Below, piece by piece: positions 37,041 through 49,500 of a stretch of 64,000 bases of DNA. Position 1 is the first letter of the stretch; each line of letters begins with the position of its first letter. The stretch spans positions 16,016,604 to 16,080,603 of the forward strand of contig CM029128.1 in the NCBI GenBank assembly GCA_016859345.1, given 5' to 3'. This DNA comes from Istiophorus platypterus. Taxonomy: Eukaryota > Chordata > Actinopteri > Istiophoriformes > Istiophoridae. The notes under the pieces are model-generated. The model saw only the letters and a program-made list of their open reading frames with translations, was not told where the DNA came from and searched no databases. Position numbers and translations under genes: made by a program.

Positions 37041-37705
37041 CAAAGGGAGACAAAGAGAAATAGAGCATGAGAGATCATTCAGTTAACTGAAGAATGATAC
37101 TGAACTGTAGCTGCTCCAATAAACAATAGGCTTTTTTTTTCTTTTTTTTGACATGGTATTTGAAAGCATGCATATATAATTTGCCTGAAAACACAGAGAG
37201 TAGAGACAGAAAAAGAGAGAAAAAACAGAAAAAGAAAACATAAAATGAAAAAAAAAAGCTTTATTCAGTTATGACGAGAAAGTTATTTGTATTTGTGGCG
37301 CTACTCTGCTGGTTCTGCAATCTGGATGATGCTTCTAAAATAATTTTACTGCATTCCACCCGGGCTTTTGTAACTGGAAACCTTTGGGGGTTTTCAGTTA
37401 TAATTATGGGAAATTAGGTGATTGCATTTTGCCCATGACAAAAAGCAAAAGGATGATTCTAGGTCTCAACATCTTGGGTCTTGTGTTTGTAGTTTTAGGC
37501 ATTATGTCTTCCAGTTAAGATTATACTTTATTCTTCAGAGCAGTTCCTAAGATCGGGGGAAAACACTGATCCAAACAAAGTGCAATAGAGCAAGAAGCAT
37601 GGAGGTCAGATGGTTGTAAACAAACAAACTTTTAACCAGATTATCTAAAAGACTGTATTGTGGGGTCAAAATGAAAGTCGGCAATCCAAAAATGCCAGTA
37701 CTCAT
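37041..37705. other. No gene recognised
   Basis: The left part (37041-37260) is purine-rich with AGAGA and AAAAG words. The rest is AT-rich without identifiable content. Confidence 0.45.
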
Positions 37706-38015
37706 CAGCTGTGGCCAACCGTGTCTCAGGAGGTAGAGCGGATCGTCCACCACCCAGAAGTTTGGCGGTACGATTCCGCGGCTTCTCCAGTCAGCATGTC
37801 AAAGTTTCCCTTGGCAAGATGCTGAACCACAGATTGCCCCAGATGTATCATTTGTGTTTGTCTACATGTGAATAGAAAGAGGTGCATGAATTTATGCAAA
37901 TAGGTGAATGTGGCGTGAAGTCTTAGGCGCTTTGAGCGATCGATAAGACTAGAAGAGCACTATATAAGTGCAATCCATTTACCATTTACCATTTATGGTA
38001 AATGGTAAATGGTAA
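37706..38015 (+). repeat. tRNA-derived SINE with palindromic 3' end
   Basis: The head carries a tRNA A-box-like word (TGTCTCAGGAGGTAGAGCGG near 37721-37740) and a B-box-like word GGTACGATTCC (37767-37777, one change from GGTTCGATTCC). The body includes TTGGCAAGATGCTGAACC and, near the end, AAGACTAGAAGAGCACTATATAAGTGCA, split here from its usual teleost form. The tail is TTACCATTTACCATTTA, then TGG, then its exact reverse complement. I recall the head-body-tail series from many fish genomes. The element would be transcribed by RNA polymerase III and copied by a partner LINE if intact. Confidence 0.75.
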
Positions 38016-39660
38016 TAAAGGAAGCCATAGTTTTCTTATTACTTACTGTAGCCAAGGGCGAGTGTTGTGTTCTGGTTTTGCACACCTCAAGAGTGCAGGT
38101 CACACCAAATATGCAGATAACAAGTGCAAGCAAAACCATAATATATCATAGCCCTAGACTGCATAAAGCTTAAAACTCATTACTTTTCTTACCATGATAG
38201 CTCTGTTGATGCTTTATGTGTCTCATCTACCAACATATGTTGCATCATGATGATAAATGTATTCAAATCAACATTAGAAAAAATAAAAAAAACTTTTATC
38301 GCTAACAGGTACTACATGTTGTCCTAACTATCAGTCAAACTGCACCAAGAAGCTTCTGCAAAGTCCCGACTCTAGATTTAGTCAGTTGCCACCCGCTCCG
38401 CTTAAAGCGAGCTTTAGCATTGTCACACGGTACTCAAGGGACTTTGTAACACAAAGTTTTAAGGTAAGTTTTAAGTGGCTTTTCGCTTGGTAACCTATGC
38501 AATTAAGGCTGAGTAGGCAGAAGAATGTGGGAGCCTTGTCAAAAATGAATCAGAACAAAAGATTATTTGTACATTTTATGTCAGTACTAATTCATTACAA
38601 AGAGCTGATAAGAGGTCAACTGTGAGGGTGGAGAATCTTGCGCACAGGTGTAATTTAAAATGATGTGGTCTCAGTTATTGTTACAGAGATATGTTTAATA
38701 CATACTGTGCCACTTATCATGATTATGAACCCTAACCATATTTTTTCACAGCTTTGGCTTTGGTTTGCCTTTTCCTGATCACACTGCCTGATTATCTAGT
38801 TTGCTTTGAGGAGCTGCTTAAGCCTGGATCGATATCCCATGGTCACTCAAGTCCCAATTGCATTTCCCCACCTCTGTTGTAGAGCAGCCCAAAGATTCTG
38901 ACCTTCAAAGTATATTTCTGGGCTCTGCTGTGATTAAGGACAAAAAGTTCCTGTCTTGTGAATTTTTAAAACTAACGCTTTCCTCCATAATGGCATTGCT
39001 GCATCTCAAATTGTTCAGTAATGGAAAGTGGTGTTATGAACATAAAACAACTTAAAGCCAAAACAATAGTTACACTTCATGTTTTTGCTTAAAATGGGGT
39101 CAGTAACTGTATTTTCATTAGCCATTAGTTTTGATCTCTGCTATAATTAGTTTTCAAGAAATGTTTCTTACTGTGTGGGTCATTTAAAGGGCAACATCCC
39201 ATAAGAGGAAGGCACGACCAGAATAGGTTTAGTGGCAGGCCTGTTATGGAGGATACAGTATACTGGAAACTCCATTGTTGCCATCAGTATGGACTGAAAA
39301 ATGTAATAAATACTGTGGAAATGTTTAAACTTTTTTTCTTTTTGAAGTTTCCTTTTGGAAGTTTGTAGCGCTTGTATAGGACATGATACAAACAACAACA
39401 ATTAACATGACATATTGCAGTATATCATTATGCAGTAGTGGTAAGATGTTGTTCATTTTTGCCAGAATTTAGACAAACACAATCATTTTGTAGTTGCCTG
39501 CTACAACACCTCAATCATAACTCTGTTGTTAGTATCTAACAACACTGGTAACTATGGTTATGGAGTTGGTACGGATGAAATGTGACCGTCAAGACTGTCA
39601 AGTAAATCTCTCTGGATATCTGGAAAATGCTCAGTTGATACAAAAGGTTTCAGTATCATC
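38016..39660. other. No gene recognised
   Basis: Includes a slightly GC-richer patch around 38380-38440 (CCACCCGCTCCGCTTAAAGC). Open frames up to 73 codons have no domain. Confidence 0.4.
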
Positions 39661-39664
39661 CTGT

Positions 39665-39800
39665 TTCTATGATTAGAATAAGTCATCCAGGAAACCTAGA
39701 GGTACTTAGTCAAGTGAAACTGGTCTTACGGTATATGAGAGGTAGGACATCTTCATAGCCAAACAACGAGTTCAGTTGCCCTCGACTAAGTATTTTTCAG
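39665..39800 (+). repeat. Teleost interspersed repeat relic ('tgagaggt...acatcttca...agttgcc' family)
   Basis: CATCCAGGAAACCTAGAGGT, then TATGAGAGGTAGGACATCTT, then CAACGAGTTCAGTTGCCCTC, then GACTAAG appear in the order typical of a common fish repeat. Spacing is irregular, so this copy is decayed. Confidence 0.5.
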
Positions 39801-40750
39801 ACAGGGAATTCGTTTTAGTATTTCATTCTCATCTGAATCTGAAACCCTGCATGTGTTCTGGCTATATTTCAGTGCAGGGATTTAGAACCAGCTTATTGAG
39901 GACATCCTTCATGAATAACACAAAAATGCCAGCATATGGACAAAAAATAGTGCAGACAATGTAGTATGATTCCGATGCTTTATCATAAGTGTGCTGAACT
40001 TTTTGATCCAACAGATGTTCATATCTGAACTACTATAATGGCCTAATATTTTCAGTTTAATGTAGTTAAGAAAAGCTTGACAGCTTAGCCGATTCGGTGG
40101 CAGAGAATTTGGTTTCAAAGCCAGTCAGCATGCATAAATAAATTATTCCCCCTCAACCAAAAAAGAGATTGAATTTCATGTAACTTCAATTCAGTTCAAT
40201 GGTAAAGAAAGAAAAGGTCTCTATATTGAAATCCATATTTTTTGTCCAGATATATTTATTAATTAATCAACTAACCATTTTTTTTAAAGCCAAGATGAAA
40301 GCACCTCATGCTGGATTGACTTGTTCGGAAAATGTTTCCAGTAACAAATAGTGACAATTAATCATACGCATACATCCATCTATGGAAGTTAACAAACCTG
40401 CAACAAGAATGTGAAATTTTCTGATCAAATCTCAATTCAGATTTTTATGTTACTGGGTTGTCACACAGCTTTCACTTATTTTTTTCAACAAATTAATTGA
40501 AAATTAACTGAAACGTTTCCAAGTTTTTCCGAATAAAACCTAAAAACGATGAGCACTACATACGTAGATCCACTCTCACTGGTGAAGGTTTGTGGCTTGA
40601 GTAGTTTTCTGTAGATGTCTCCCACCCAGTTCAAATGAACTGTGCACTCTTGCTGTGTTCGTCTGTGTCTTGTCATTACTATATGTCTATCTTTGTGACC
40701 TGGCACAAAAATGCATTCCATTGAGGTTGTCTCGTGATCGCTTTTAAGCG
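39801..40750. other. No gene recognised
   Basis: AT-rich unique-looking sequence. The minus-strand frame at 40485-40853 is partly a translation of the TG-rich segment to its right. Confidence 0.4.
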
Positions 40751-40751
40751 C

Positions 40752-40985
40752 TTGTGCATGTGTGTGAGTGTGCGTGTATGTGTGTGTGTTTGGGTGCACA
40801 TTTGTGTGCTGCCCATCAATCTGCACGCATGTGAAAATGTGTTGTATGGTCACAGAATGGAAGCCACTTGCTTCACAAATGTGTGTGGGTCTACTGTGTG
40901 TGGTGTGGTTGCAGACGGAAAGCGGCTCCCTTTCGCCTCTGTGTGTGTCTGAACATGTCTGTGTGTGGTGTGGTCACAGGCTGAA
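40752..40985 (+). repeat. TG-rich tract with three degenerate units of about 60-65 bp
   Basis: A TG-rich lead (40752-40810) precedes three related segments. Each has a GTGTGGTGTGG(T)-like word followed by CACAG or TGCAG, at about 40839-40855, 40896-40914 and 40961-40979. The third positions are about 60 and 65 bp apart, suggesting an old minisatellite. The 163-codon plus frame starting at 40768 runs through it and is not a gene. Confidence 0.6.
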
Positions 40986-42974
40986 AAGAGCATTGGTTCA
41001 CATGGGAACAAATGACAGGATCTGGTTAAGTGAGCCTATCTGTAAAAAGATGAAAGAAACCAAACCAGTAAAACACACGTTCAGTTTAGAGCTAGGGCCT
41101 TGCCCAGACCTCCCACAGAGATTTCACTGCCGCGTCAGATGGTCAGTTGATGGTCATTGGTTTTTACTTGGCATCTCTTCTACAGTAATGAGGCAATTTA
41201 AATGTCACCACTGCTTAAAAATATGTGACATAAAAGAATTATTTACAAACCAAGTTTGAGACTGGTACCAAACAATACCGGAGAAACAAAGTATAAATAA
41301 AATTACCCTTATTTACCACTGTCACTGCCTTAATCGTGAAATGACAAATAAAAGGTTGCTAAATTAATATTCCTGGGTACTACCGCCGTCATGATGGGGT
41401 CTTGACAGTAAAACACAAAACTTATGCCAGATAGTAAGCTCATTATAACTGCCACACAACAGCACACAGATTCACTCATTGGGCACAGACACGCTAATAT
41501 TTTTCTCTCTTCAGCACTTATCTCCACTCACTCTGCCTCATCCAGACACAATGCAAACACACCAATTGATCCCGTTCCAGGAATCTAACGTCACCAAGAA
41601 GAAAAATTATTTTAAGCATTTTTGGAGATTTTATGCCTGAATTGTAGTGGATCATTTTCTCAAACAATCTAAAGGCGACTAAGCATTTAGTTTGAAAACT
41701 TCGTTTGCTGTATTTCTGAAGGGAAGGGAGAGGCAGGGACAAAAAAATATTAAATAAAAAAAGACAATAGGATAAACTCTATATCCTATTACATGTTTCA
41801 CAATAGGAAGTTTTTATGTTAACACTATGTACTTAGTAGGTAGAATGACACTATCGTGTCATTTAAGAACTGAAAAAAATACCACTGATTTCTTTTATTA
41901 CAGTAATCAAACATAATCTGATTATATTTTTTTATAATTTCAACAACACCTGTGTGATCACAGTGACACTGAAAATTACCAACTTCGAGAAATGTAAATC
42001 ACAATTCTTCAGCACCTTCTTTGGAACACACGTGAAACCTGCACACATTTCTGTTTTTTCATATCTTTTTCAGGCTGGCTGACTTTATATCATCTTTTAA
42101 AGGTCTTCATGAAACACAACATTTGCTCAAAGAGCTTATCCTGATTATATTTGAGGTTATAGCTACTACTGAGGATAAAGAAAAAAAATAATCATGTACA
42201 CATCTTTTATATTGCTAAGGAAATTTGGGGAGTTATTTCATTGTTGTCCCTACATGACCATGGTCCTTCTACTACTCCATTGAAGTCACTCTACATGTCT
42301 TTCATGTCTCACACTTTAGCCCTGAGACTCATATTTCATTGTGTTTGCTGGCTTTGCAAACACACTAGGCCTTGAGATGAAAATTGGAAAGATTTCCACT
42401 CTAAGGAAGAAAATAGAGTTGTGCATTTTAATTCTAGTTCGGAGATTAAAATGTTGATGCAGAACAGTGTCTCTTTCCGGGCTCCAGTTGTAGTGCTACT
42501 GACAACACAGTTACGAGTCATTGCAGTCTTAGTGGCAGGTACAGACGTAGGGTTGTTTGCAACGTGTGCTTCAGTTCCCAAATCATCTGGCTAAACTCAC
42601 AAGTGTTCTGCTGACTTTTTTCTTAATGTTTTAAATCACCCATCTGCCTATTTCTATTCTGGCTTGGTTGAAAAGTGCAGAATGTCTTTAGGAGACATGG
42701 GTTTCAAGACCGATTCTTTTTTAGATTCAGTATTTACTTTATTTTCTGACATTCTTTTAATTACAACAAAGAAATCTTTAACTAGCCCAGCGGGGATTTA
42801 CCTTCCCAATGGATAAAAAAATATTTAATTACAATTGATTAAATTTATATTATTTTTGAAAAATTTAAAATATATTTTTTAATAATATATGTTTTTTTTT
42901 TAAATTCTATTCTTATTTACCCATGATTTACCAATGATTTTTTTTAGTTTCTTTTATTAGACAGTTCTTACTTT
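40986..42974. other. No gene recognised; very AT-rich end
   Basis: The stretch 42810-42960 is almost entirely A and T, with runs of both. Nothing else is identifiable, and frames up to 81 codons show no motif. Confidence 0.45.
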
Positions 42975-43037
42975 GATAGACAGACAGACAGACAGACAGA
43001 TAGACAGATAGATAGATAGATAGCTAGACAGATAGAT
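42975..43037 (+). repeat. GACA/GATA tetranucleotide microsatellite
   Basis: Tandem GACA units change to a GATA array with a few interruptions (CTAGACA near 43024). Such arrays are common in vertebrates and in some lineages accumulate on sex chromosomes. One short array says nothing about that here. Confidence 0.95.
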
Positions 43038-43143
43038 GTGTCACAAGATTTGCTGCATATAGGGGCAGGGTCTTCCATTCTTCACGATACGATCATCCAG
43101 GCATATCCATATTCGTGTACAGATGGTCTTGGACTTGCTCTAT

Positions 43144-43305
43144 TGGAGCAGTAGGGGGTTAAGTTTCTTGTTAAAGGGCACCTTCATGGTAAGTGCTCAG
43201 GGAGAGGAAATCATAAGTCTTTTTTTTCCTTTGAAGAGTTTTCCCTGTTGCTTTTCAGCTGGTAACCTTATGGTCGAGAGGTCTGCGCACACCTTAAAGC
43301 ATCTG
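43144..43305 (-). repeat. Teleost interspersed repeat relic with tRNA-like end
   Basis: The plus strand reads GGAGCAGTAGGGGGTTAAGT, then TTAAAGGGCACCTTCATGG, and later CAGCTGGTAACCTTATGGTC before GAGAGGTCTGCGC. This resembles the reverse of a tRNA-related fish repeat, in which these words mark the body and a B-box-like region. It is strongly diverged. The 94-codon plus frame starting at 43123 is chance. Confidence 0.4.
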
Positions 43306-45170
43306 CTTCATTACTTCTGTTCAGCAATCTGGGCCATGTATGATCTCAGTGATAAACCACTTCCAAATGTAAAGCACCGGGGCAGCACTGAAACTGAAGG
43401 AATTTAGCCCAAAGTCAGCAGTGTCAGATTTAATCATTATCACTCACTGAAGATGAACAGTGTCCAGTATTACTGGTTTCTATCTAACATCTAAATGTGA
43501 ATGCAGCTTTTGTGAAGGGCTTCTATAGTATTTGACCTTGCAGTTATAGAGATTAGAGAGACCTAGAGAGGATGCAACTAATGACAGTTGTTCTATGGCT
43601 CCTGAAATACTACTTGTTCTGACAAGGAGAAGTGTAGAAGAGTTATGAGGAAGAAAGGGCTAAAGCAGAGATGAAATGAAATAAAATATACATGTACAGT
43701 CCCTCCTCAGTTGGATTTGGTGCTTATGTATGCTGGAGAGAGGACAGAAAAAGTAGGGAGTTAAAAGTAATGAAAAACTGTGTGATAAATTAATTACACT
43801 GCAAATATTTTGGTCTGACTCATGTTCTCTTGTGTTTTTTGATGAAAAAAATATTTAAGTCCAGAAATGTTTGTCACTTACTTGTACTGCAGGATCTAAT
43901 GGTAAGTTTGGTATCAAAGTGTTTTTACTAAGGGCCTGAAGTAGAGAAAACAAAAGACTAGGTTTGTCTTTTCAGTTATTAAAAAAGAATTTATAGAAGT
44001 AGGAAACAAACATTATGAATAAAGAGATTTGTCACAAATCATCTATTTGACCGGACTCTCCCACTCTCTCTTCTGCAAGTTTTTCTTTTTCAATGAGTGT
44101 ACACACTTAACGTTTCCATATATTCTGTACATGACAGATAAAAGGGTATGTGTTAACTGTAAACACAACTGGCTGAATGTTTCTTTTGTGCCAAAATCGC
44201 AAACCCTGCCTGTAACACATCCACACACGGTTGGCATCACTGACATTTAACTCAGCTGAAATATTCAAAAAAATGTATTATATTGTCAAAGAGTACACTG
44301 AAATTTGCCACTGGTGCTATTTTTTAGAAAAGTTAAATATAACGTGGATAGAAAGCTAAAAAATCTCATATTCAGTGCATGAACTACAATGTTTTTTAAG
44401 AAAATTCCACAGCTCCAACAGAACTTGATATTAGACACTATGGCCTATAAATTAAAACTGTGTTTGAGGGATTTAGAGAAAAGTTAGTTCAGTGTTGCAG
44501 AATTGTATGCAGATGAGTGGGGATAGTATTGTTTTCCAATTTCTCTCCAGAGATCAGACCACAAAAGAAGATTGTACTTTGATCCTTTCAACACTAGCAG
44601 TAATGTTCAATGACTTTCAAAGGGTCAGAATCACTTCAGATTACTTTTTTGTCCAATCGGGAGGAGGTTTTCTGATCAAACCTCATTTGATAAATCTGGA
44701 GAAAGATTAATCAAATGTGTGCCAATGTTCATTTAACCAGGCCATTGTCCAGCAGGGTTTACAAGTTAACTGCAAGGCCACATAATATCTTTTTCACCTA
44801 TAGTTACAATTGAAAAAGCTCAGTCATGTTATACAGTTAATTTGAGCCACTTGACACATGCCGGCTCCTCCGACGATAGGAAAATCATTTCACACCATGA
44901 ATAATTTAGCTGGAATGGACGTACTGTGATTAATAATTTCTTCACAGTTGAAGTCTGTTAGCTCATTTTCCAAGCAGTTTATTCACTCCCAAAATCATCC
45001 CTTTGTATATTTGCAAGTGTTTTTGTGTCTGTGTATGTATTTCAATTGCATCATGAATGGCAGCCACAGTACAACGGTTTTTAGTACTTTCTTTCTTTTC
45101 CATTTATTTTCTGTGTGTTCAGTTACTCAAACCCAATTACTAATCAATTACCAATTACTGCAAATCTCTG
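43306..45170. other. No gene recognised
   Basis: AT-rich DNA. The beginning of a 189-codon open frame (44948) lies here, but only its right part, inside the LINE, has protein similarity. Confidence 0.45.
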
Positions 45171-45174
45171 CTCC

Positions 45175-46575
45175 CAGAAAAATGGACAAGCTGCTTCTCT
45201 TCAACAGGAGAGGCAAGGACTTTGCAAGTTCTGCTCTCCTTTGTTTCAGTGGAACCTGGCTCAGCGAATCCATCCTCGAGAGTGGATTTCATCTACCAGG
45301 CATCCATCTACACTGGGCAGATTCACATTTCATAATCCTTGGGGACTTTAATAGAACAAAACTGAACCACAAATTACCAACATATCAACAGCATAAATAT
45401 GATCCCACCAGGGATAGTAACACTCAGGACCCCTGCTACACAGTTCTGAAAGATGCGTATCGCTCTGTTCCCTGGGTCTCTTTGGGGCACTCCTTGGAGA
45501 TCCTTGGAGCTGTGTGAAGTCCCCTACTGATCATTCAAATGCACTGTCATCCCCAATAGACCCTCCATCAGTCTTCTATGTGTTTTTGTTTGTAAACTTT
45601 TAATGAGCAAATTATGTCTAAAGCTACCAAGACTCACTTGACACTGGATTACTGTACTATATAGCAGTTACAAGTGACTCTCAACCGACTCATGATATAC
45701 AGGCAGTCAGAGCGAGATCACCAGGGTCTCTGTGGATTGTTATTGTGTCCATTAGGTGCTAAGATGATGAAGGAAGAGAAAGCAGAGGCGAGGATGCCGG
45801 TCAGGCAAACTTGCAAGGCTAACAAAACAGCTGAAACAAAATGGATGACTCGGAGCTAAATATCACTGCAAACAGCTATATCCTCAATTGCCATGTGATA
45901 ATAATGGAAACCTGGCATCACCCGAAGGAAAACAAAGCTAAGCACGATGACTATAAAAATGTACTACAGCACTTCTTTGCCCGAACAGAATGGAATTATT
46001 TGACCATCATGACTTAGAGAAATACACAGAGACCGTACAGTTCCACATCACAACTGAGCTGCTAATTTGAGTGTTAACATATCCGGTTCGTTCCCAACTG
46101 GGAAACCAAGGATGACAAGAGAAGTCCAGACACAGCACTGCTAGAGAAAACCTGGAAAGATGCATCAAAGATGCCAATGAGGCCTATCAGTCTCACAGTC
46201 TCACAGGTGACACCGCTGTGGTCACACTCATCTCAGAAGGTGGCAGGTCGGCATGCAGAGATAAGGCCCAGTAACTGAAAGTGTTTGGGTTAAGTAAATA
46301 ACCTGACACTGAACACAGCAAAAACAATGAAACTCATCTTTGACTTCAGGGGGCATGGTGAAGACCCTGCCCTACTCCAAATCAACAGGGACTGTGTGGA
46401 AAGGGTTCCCACCTTCAAATTCCTGGCATCCACATCTCTCACAACCTCTGGCAAGGTGACCTTGGCACCTCTGGTGTCTGTCAACACCACTGCGGTTATT
46501 AAGAGGGCACAGCCGCATCTACTCTTCTTTAGCGTGCTCGGGAAAAACAGTCTGGGAGAAAGCTGCTAATGCCTA
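45175..46575 (+). pseudogene. LINE retrotransposon relic, endonuclease plus reverse transcriptase, internally deleted
   Basis: Plus-strand readings show, in order, an endonuclease start (MDKLLLFNRRGKDF, then TWLSES, 45180-45310) and, directly after it, ILGDFN (about 45335-45352), the Asp/Asn motif of the LINE exonuclease-endonuclease-phosphatase domain. Then come CYTVLKDAYRSVPW (about 45440) and a linker piece LEKYTETV near 46016. TGDTAVV near 46205 sits where the polymerase YxDD motif should be, with the first Asp apparently lost. NTAKTMKLIFDFR (from about 46310) and NSLGESC at the end belong to the region after the RT palm. Stops and at least one frameshift (46270-46300) separate these blocks. 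An intact ORF2 needs about 3 kb, so well over half is missing. The segment is not expressed as protein. Confidence 0.8.
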
Positions 46576-49500
46576 TTTTTAATTGTTATGGTCAATTTAA
46601 GTCAGTTAATCAATATCAGATTTTATTTTTGTACTAGAAATGTCTGCAGTCTCATGATTACCTGAACTCCTGATGAGTTTTCCCTCACCCCAACCATCTT
46701 TCTATTTCCATTTCCCTTCCTCTCTTTCCTAGTCCATACTTTCCTGAACCATACTTTATTATTCATTAGAAAACAACAAACCTCTGCCAATGGTATAATT
46801 GTTTTTTCTGTATTATGATTACAGAGTAAGAAAGGGTGGTTGAAAGGAAGAAAATGGCTCCTTTAAATGTGCGCTATAATCCAAATCTGCGAAAAATGTT
46901 GGCTGAAGCTCAGATGAAGAAATTAATTTGGCACAAGGTGGCAGGCATTTGCACTGCTTTGACACACTCAGCAGCAGCTTGCGATGTGGCTAACGTCCAT
47001 TCTTACCCAACACGTGGACACGCAGTTGTGTTTATAGTCTCATTTTTTGTATTCAGGGCTAGAATAAAGGTAATATTACAATTCAAGCAATATTGCAAGT
47101 ACTATACAGTTACTCAGCCTCTTTATTAGGTTTCCAAAATGTCAAGTCCCTCACTCATCACAAACAGGTTGCTCAGTGCTTCTCATAGTTTTTCTTCAGT
47201 TATTATTGGCTCTGTACAGAGAGTGCCAGACACAAGAAAGGGATTTTTTTTTACAGACTCAGTAGATTAAACCATGTGTACGAAATGTGTTAACAGATAC
47301 ACATATAAAGAGGGTCACTAAAATAAAGTGTGTTATCTTCCCCAAAGAAAGGCAAAGTATAAAGGATGCAAGGGATATGGTGAGTGACCCTCAGAATGTC
47401 ATGCATCATAATAAATCCCATACTGCTTGGCAGGTTGTGTTTTGGCTCGCTTGAAATGTCTGCATATCAGTCTATGTGTCTGGAAATATCACATTATCAT
47501 CAGCAGAATGGTGGTAAAGCAAGACAAAGCAAAAAACAAAAGTGTTTTCAAGTCCCACAGCAGCTGAAAGAAAGTGGGACCTGCATTTAGGTACATCAAT
47601 TTCTCATTCCCAGTTTTTAATTGCTCTAGACAGACATCTATCAATGGGATCACTTATCGTAACAAGTAATAACACACATGCATGCACTTTCAATTAAGAT
47701 AGTCAATTCCTGTTCCCTAAATTATCAGTTAAGTCAGTGAAATTACTGGGGTTAGATAGTATTTTGATATTAGGAACATACAGAAAATTTTGAATTTTGA
47801 TAGCTCTCTATTTTTTTTCCTTGAATGTATTATGATGTGGTAGATATGTGTCTAATGACACATCATTGATAAACTGGAAAGTCTTGGTTTCTGCTTTTTC
47901 TTTAGTGTCCAACATATGCTGATTTAACTGAGTTGGCTGAAACCAACTAAATATCACTGACATCAACTGGGATCCAGCTGGGCGCATACTCCAGAAACTT
48001 TAACAATTATGTCCTGGATCTCAGAACCACCTGGTCCCAACAATCAGGCTTCCCAGCTAAATCACTTGTGTAAAGAGGAAGCCCATTCATTAACAGCCAA
48101 TATGACCACATGAGCTCTATTTTCTATATTTGATCTGAAAAATGGAAGAAAGCAAAAATGATTCTGAATTTATTTGCAGAAACTGATTTTGGCCAAGATA
48201 TTTAAAAATTGTATTTATTTGATTAGTATTTGATTATTTTAATCCTGCCAGGAAGACAGAATCCAACCCAGGAGGAATGGAAACAGGTGGCCCACAACAA
48301 ACAGGCTTTGGCAGGAGAGCCATCCCTGGCTGAGGCTGTGAGAGAGCTGGTTATCAAACTGACCACACACACTCAAATTCGCCCATATATTTTCTGCGGC
48401 ACATGCGAAACACTTTGGCTCTGCGTTTAGAAAAAAATAAAGAAATAGAAGTAACACAATTGAGCCACTCTTATGTCTGCCTCATCACTGGAAAAGACTC
48501 CCAGATAATTTAAACCTTATTTCGTCATTCTGGCTAAATCCCGTATATAGCTGCATAACATGCTGAACTTTAGGGTGAAAAGCAAAGCTGTGTTTCAAAA
48601 AGCACGAAGAACATTTGGCAGAAAGATTAAGAAAAAAAAAACATGAATTATTTCTAATGAAAATGCATTTGATTTTTAGCCTCTCAGAGTGGAGTAGGGC
48701 CGGGAAGGTACTTTATGTCTTATCATATGCCTTCAGTTATTAGCACTGGCAGCGTGCAATTCACTGTTTGAGCATTCGTACTTTACATAGTAAAAAGCTG
48801 GCACGTCCAACAACTGAATAAAATCTTCCCTTTTTTGCTGAACCTGTTGTGAGAGCTGTAAATATTCATGGATATGTCACAATGGGGATGTTGAATAGCT
48901 GACTGTGCGGAGACTGTGAATATGGCTGCGCATGTTAAACTAGTCCAACAGACTGAAGAGATAACAGCAATAGCGATCACAACATGTCGCCCTCTGTAAA
49001 TAATTTCAGTGGGGATCTCTGTGGCCATTCTGCTGCTGTCTCCGCAAGCCTTTAAGAATTTTTACTCCAGCGTTGTACGTATCATTCATAATCAAATTAT
49101 GTTGCCATTGGAACCATTTCTAAAGTAATTAGTTAGCAACAATGTTCTCTAGCTATCATGAAAACAACAATGTCCAGGGCAGAGCAGAGATTAGCTCCCA
49201 TGAATGTCTAGTTCCTCATATCAAAAACAAATGTTAAAATTGGAATTGTAAGTGAAATAGGAGACAGGTTTTATGTGACTTAAACAGCAGCAGTTTGATA
49301 TAAACAAACAATGAAATATCATTACCTAAAATATGTCCTTTAAAAGTTCTCTGTTTTCTGAATAATATTCTGATTTAGATTAGGCTCAGGATATATATTC
49401 ATGTGTACTTAGTTAATTTGTAATTCTACTTTATAGGTTTGTGATCCCTGCGCGTGCAAGTATAAATATGGATTCTAAACATCCCTATGCGCCTCGCCAA

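Noticed and set aside
37706..37780. Possible functional tRNA gene
   Set aside because: A- and B-box-like words are present, but the body continues as a known SINE layout and the cloverleaf cannot be completed.
40768..41259. 163-codon plus-strand Cys-rich open frame
   Set aside because: The Cys/Val richness comes from TG-rich DNA, and the rest matches nothing.
44948..45517. 189-codon plus-strand open frame as a host gene
   Set aside because: The right half is LINE endonuclease and the left half is unrelated AT-rich DNA fused by chance.
48230..48430. Plus frame with codon-like composition, possible exon
   Set aside because: No recognised family, no convincing exon edges, no ATG at the start.
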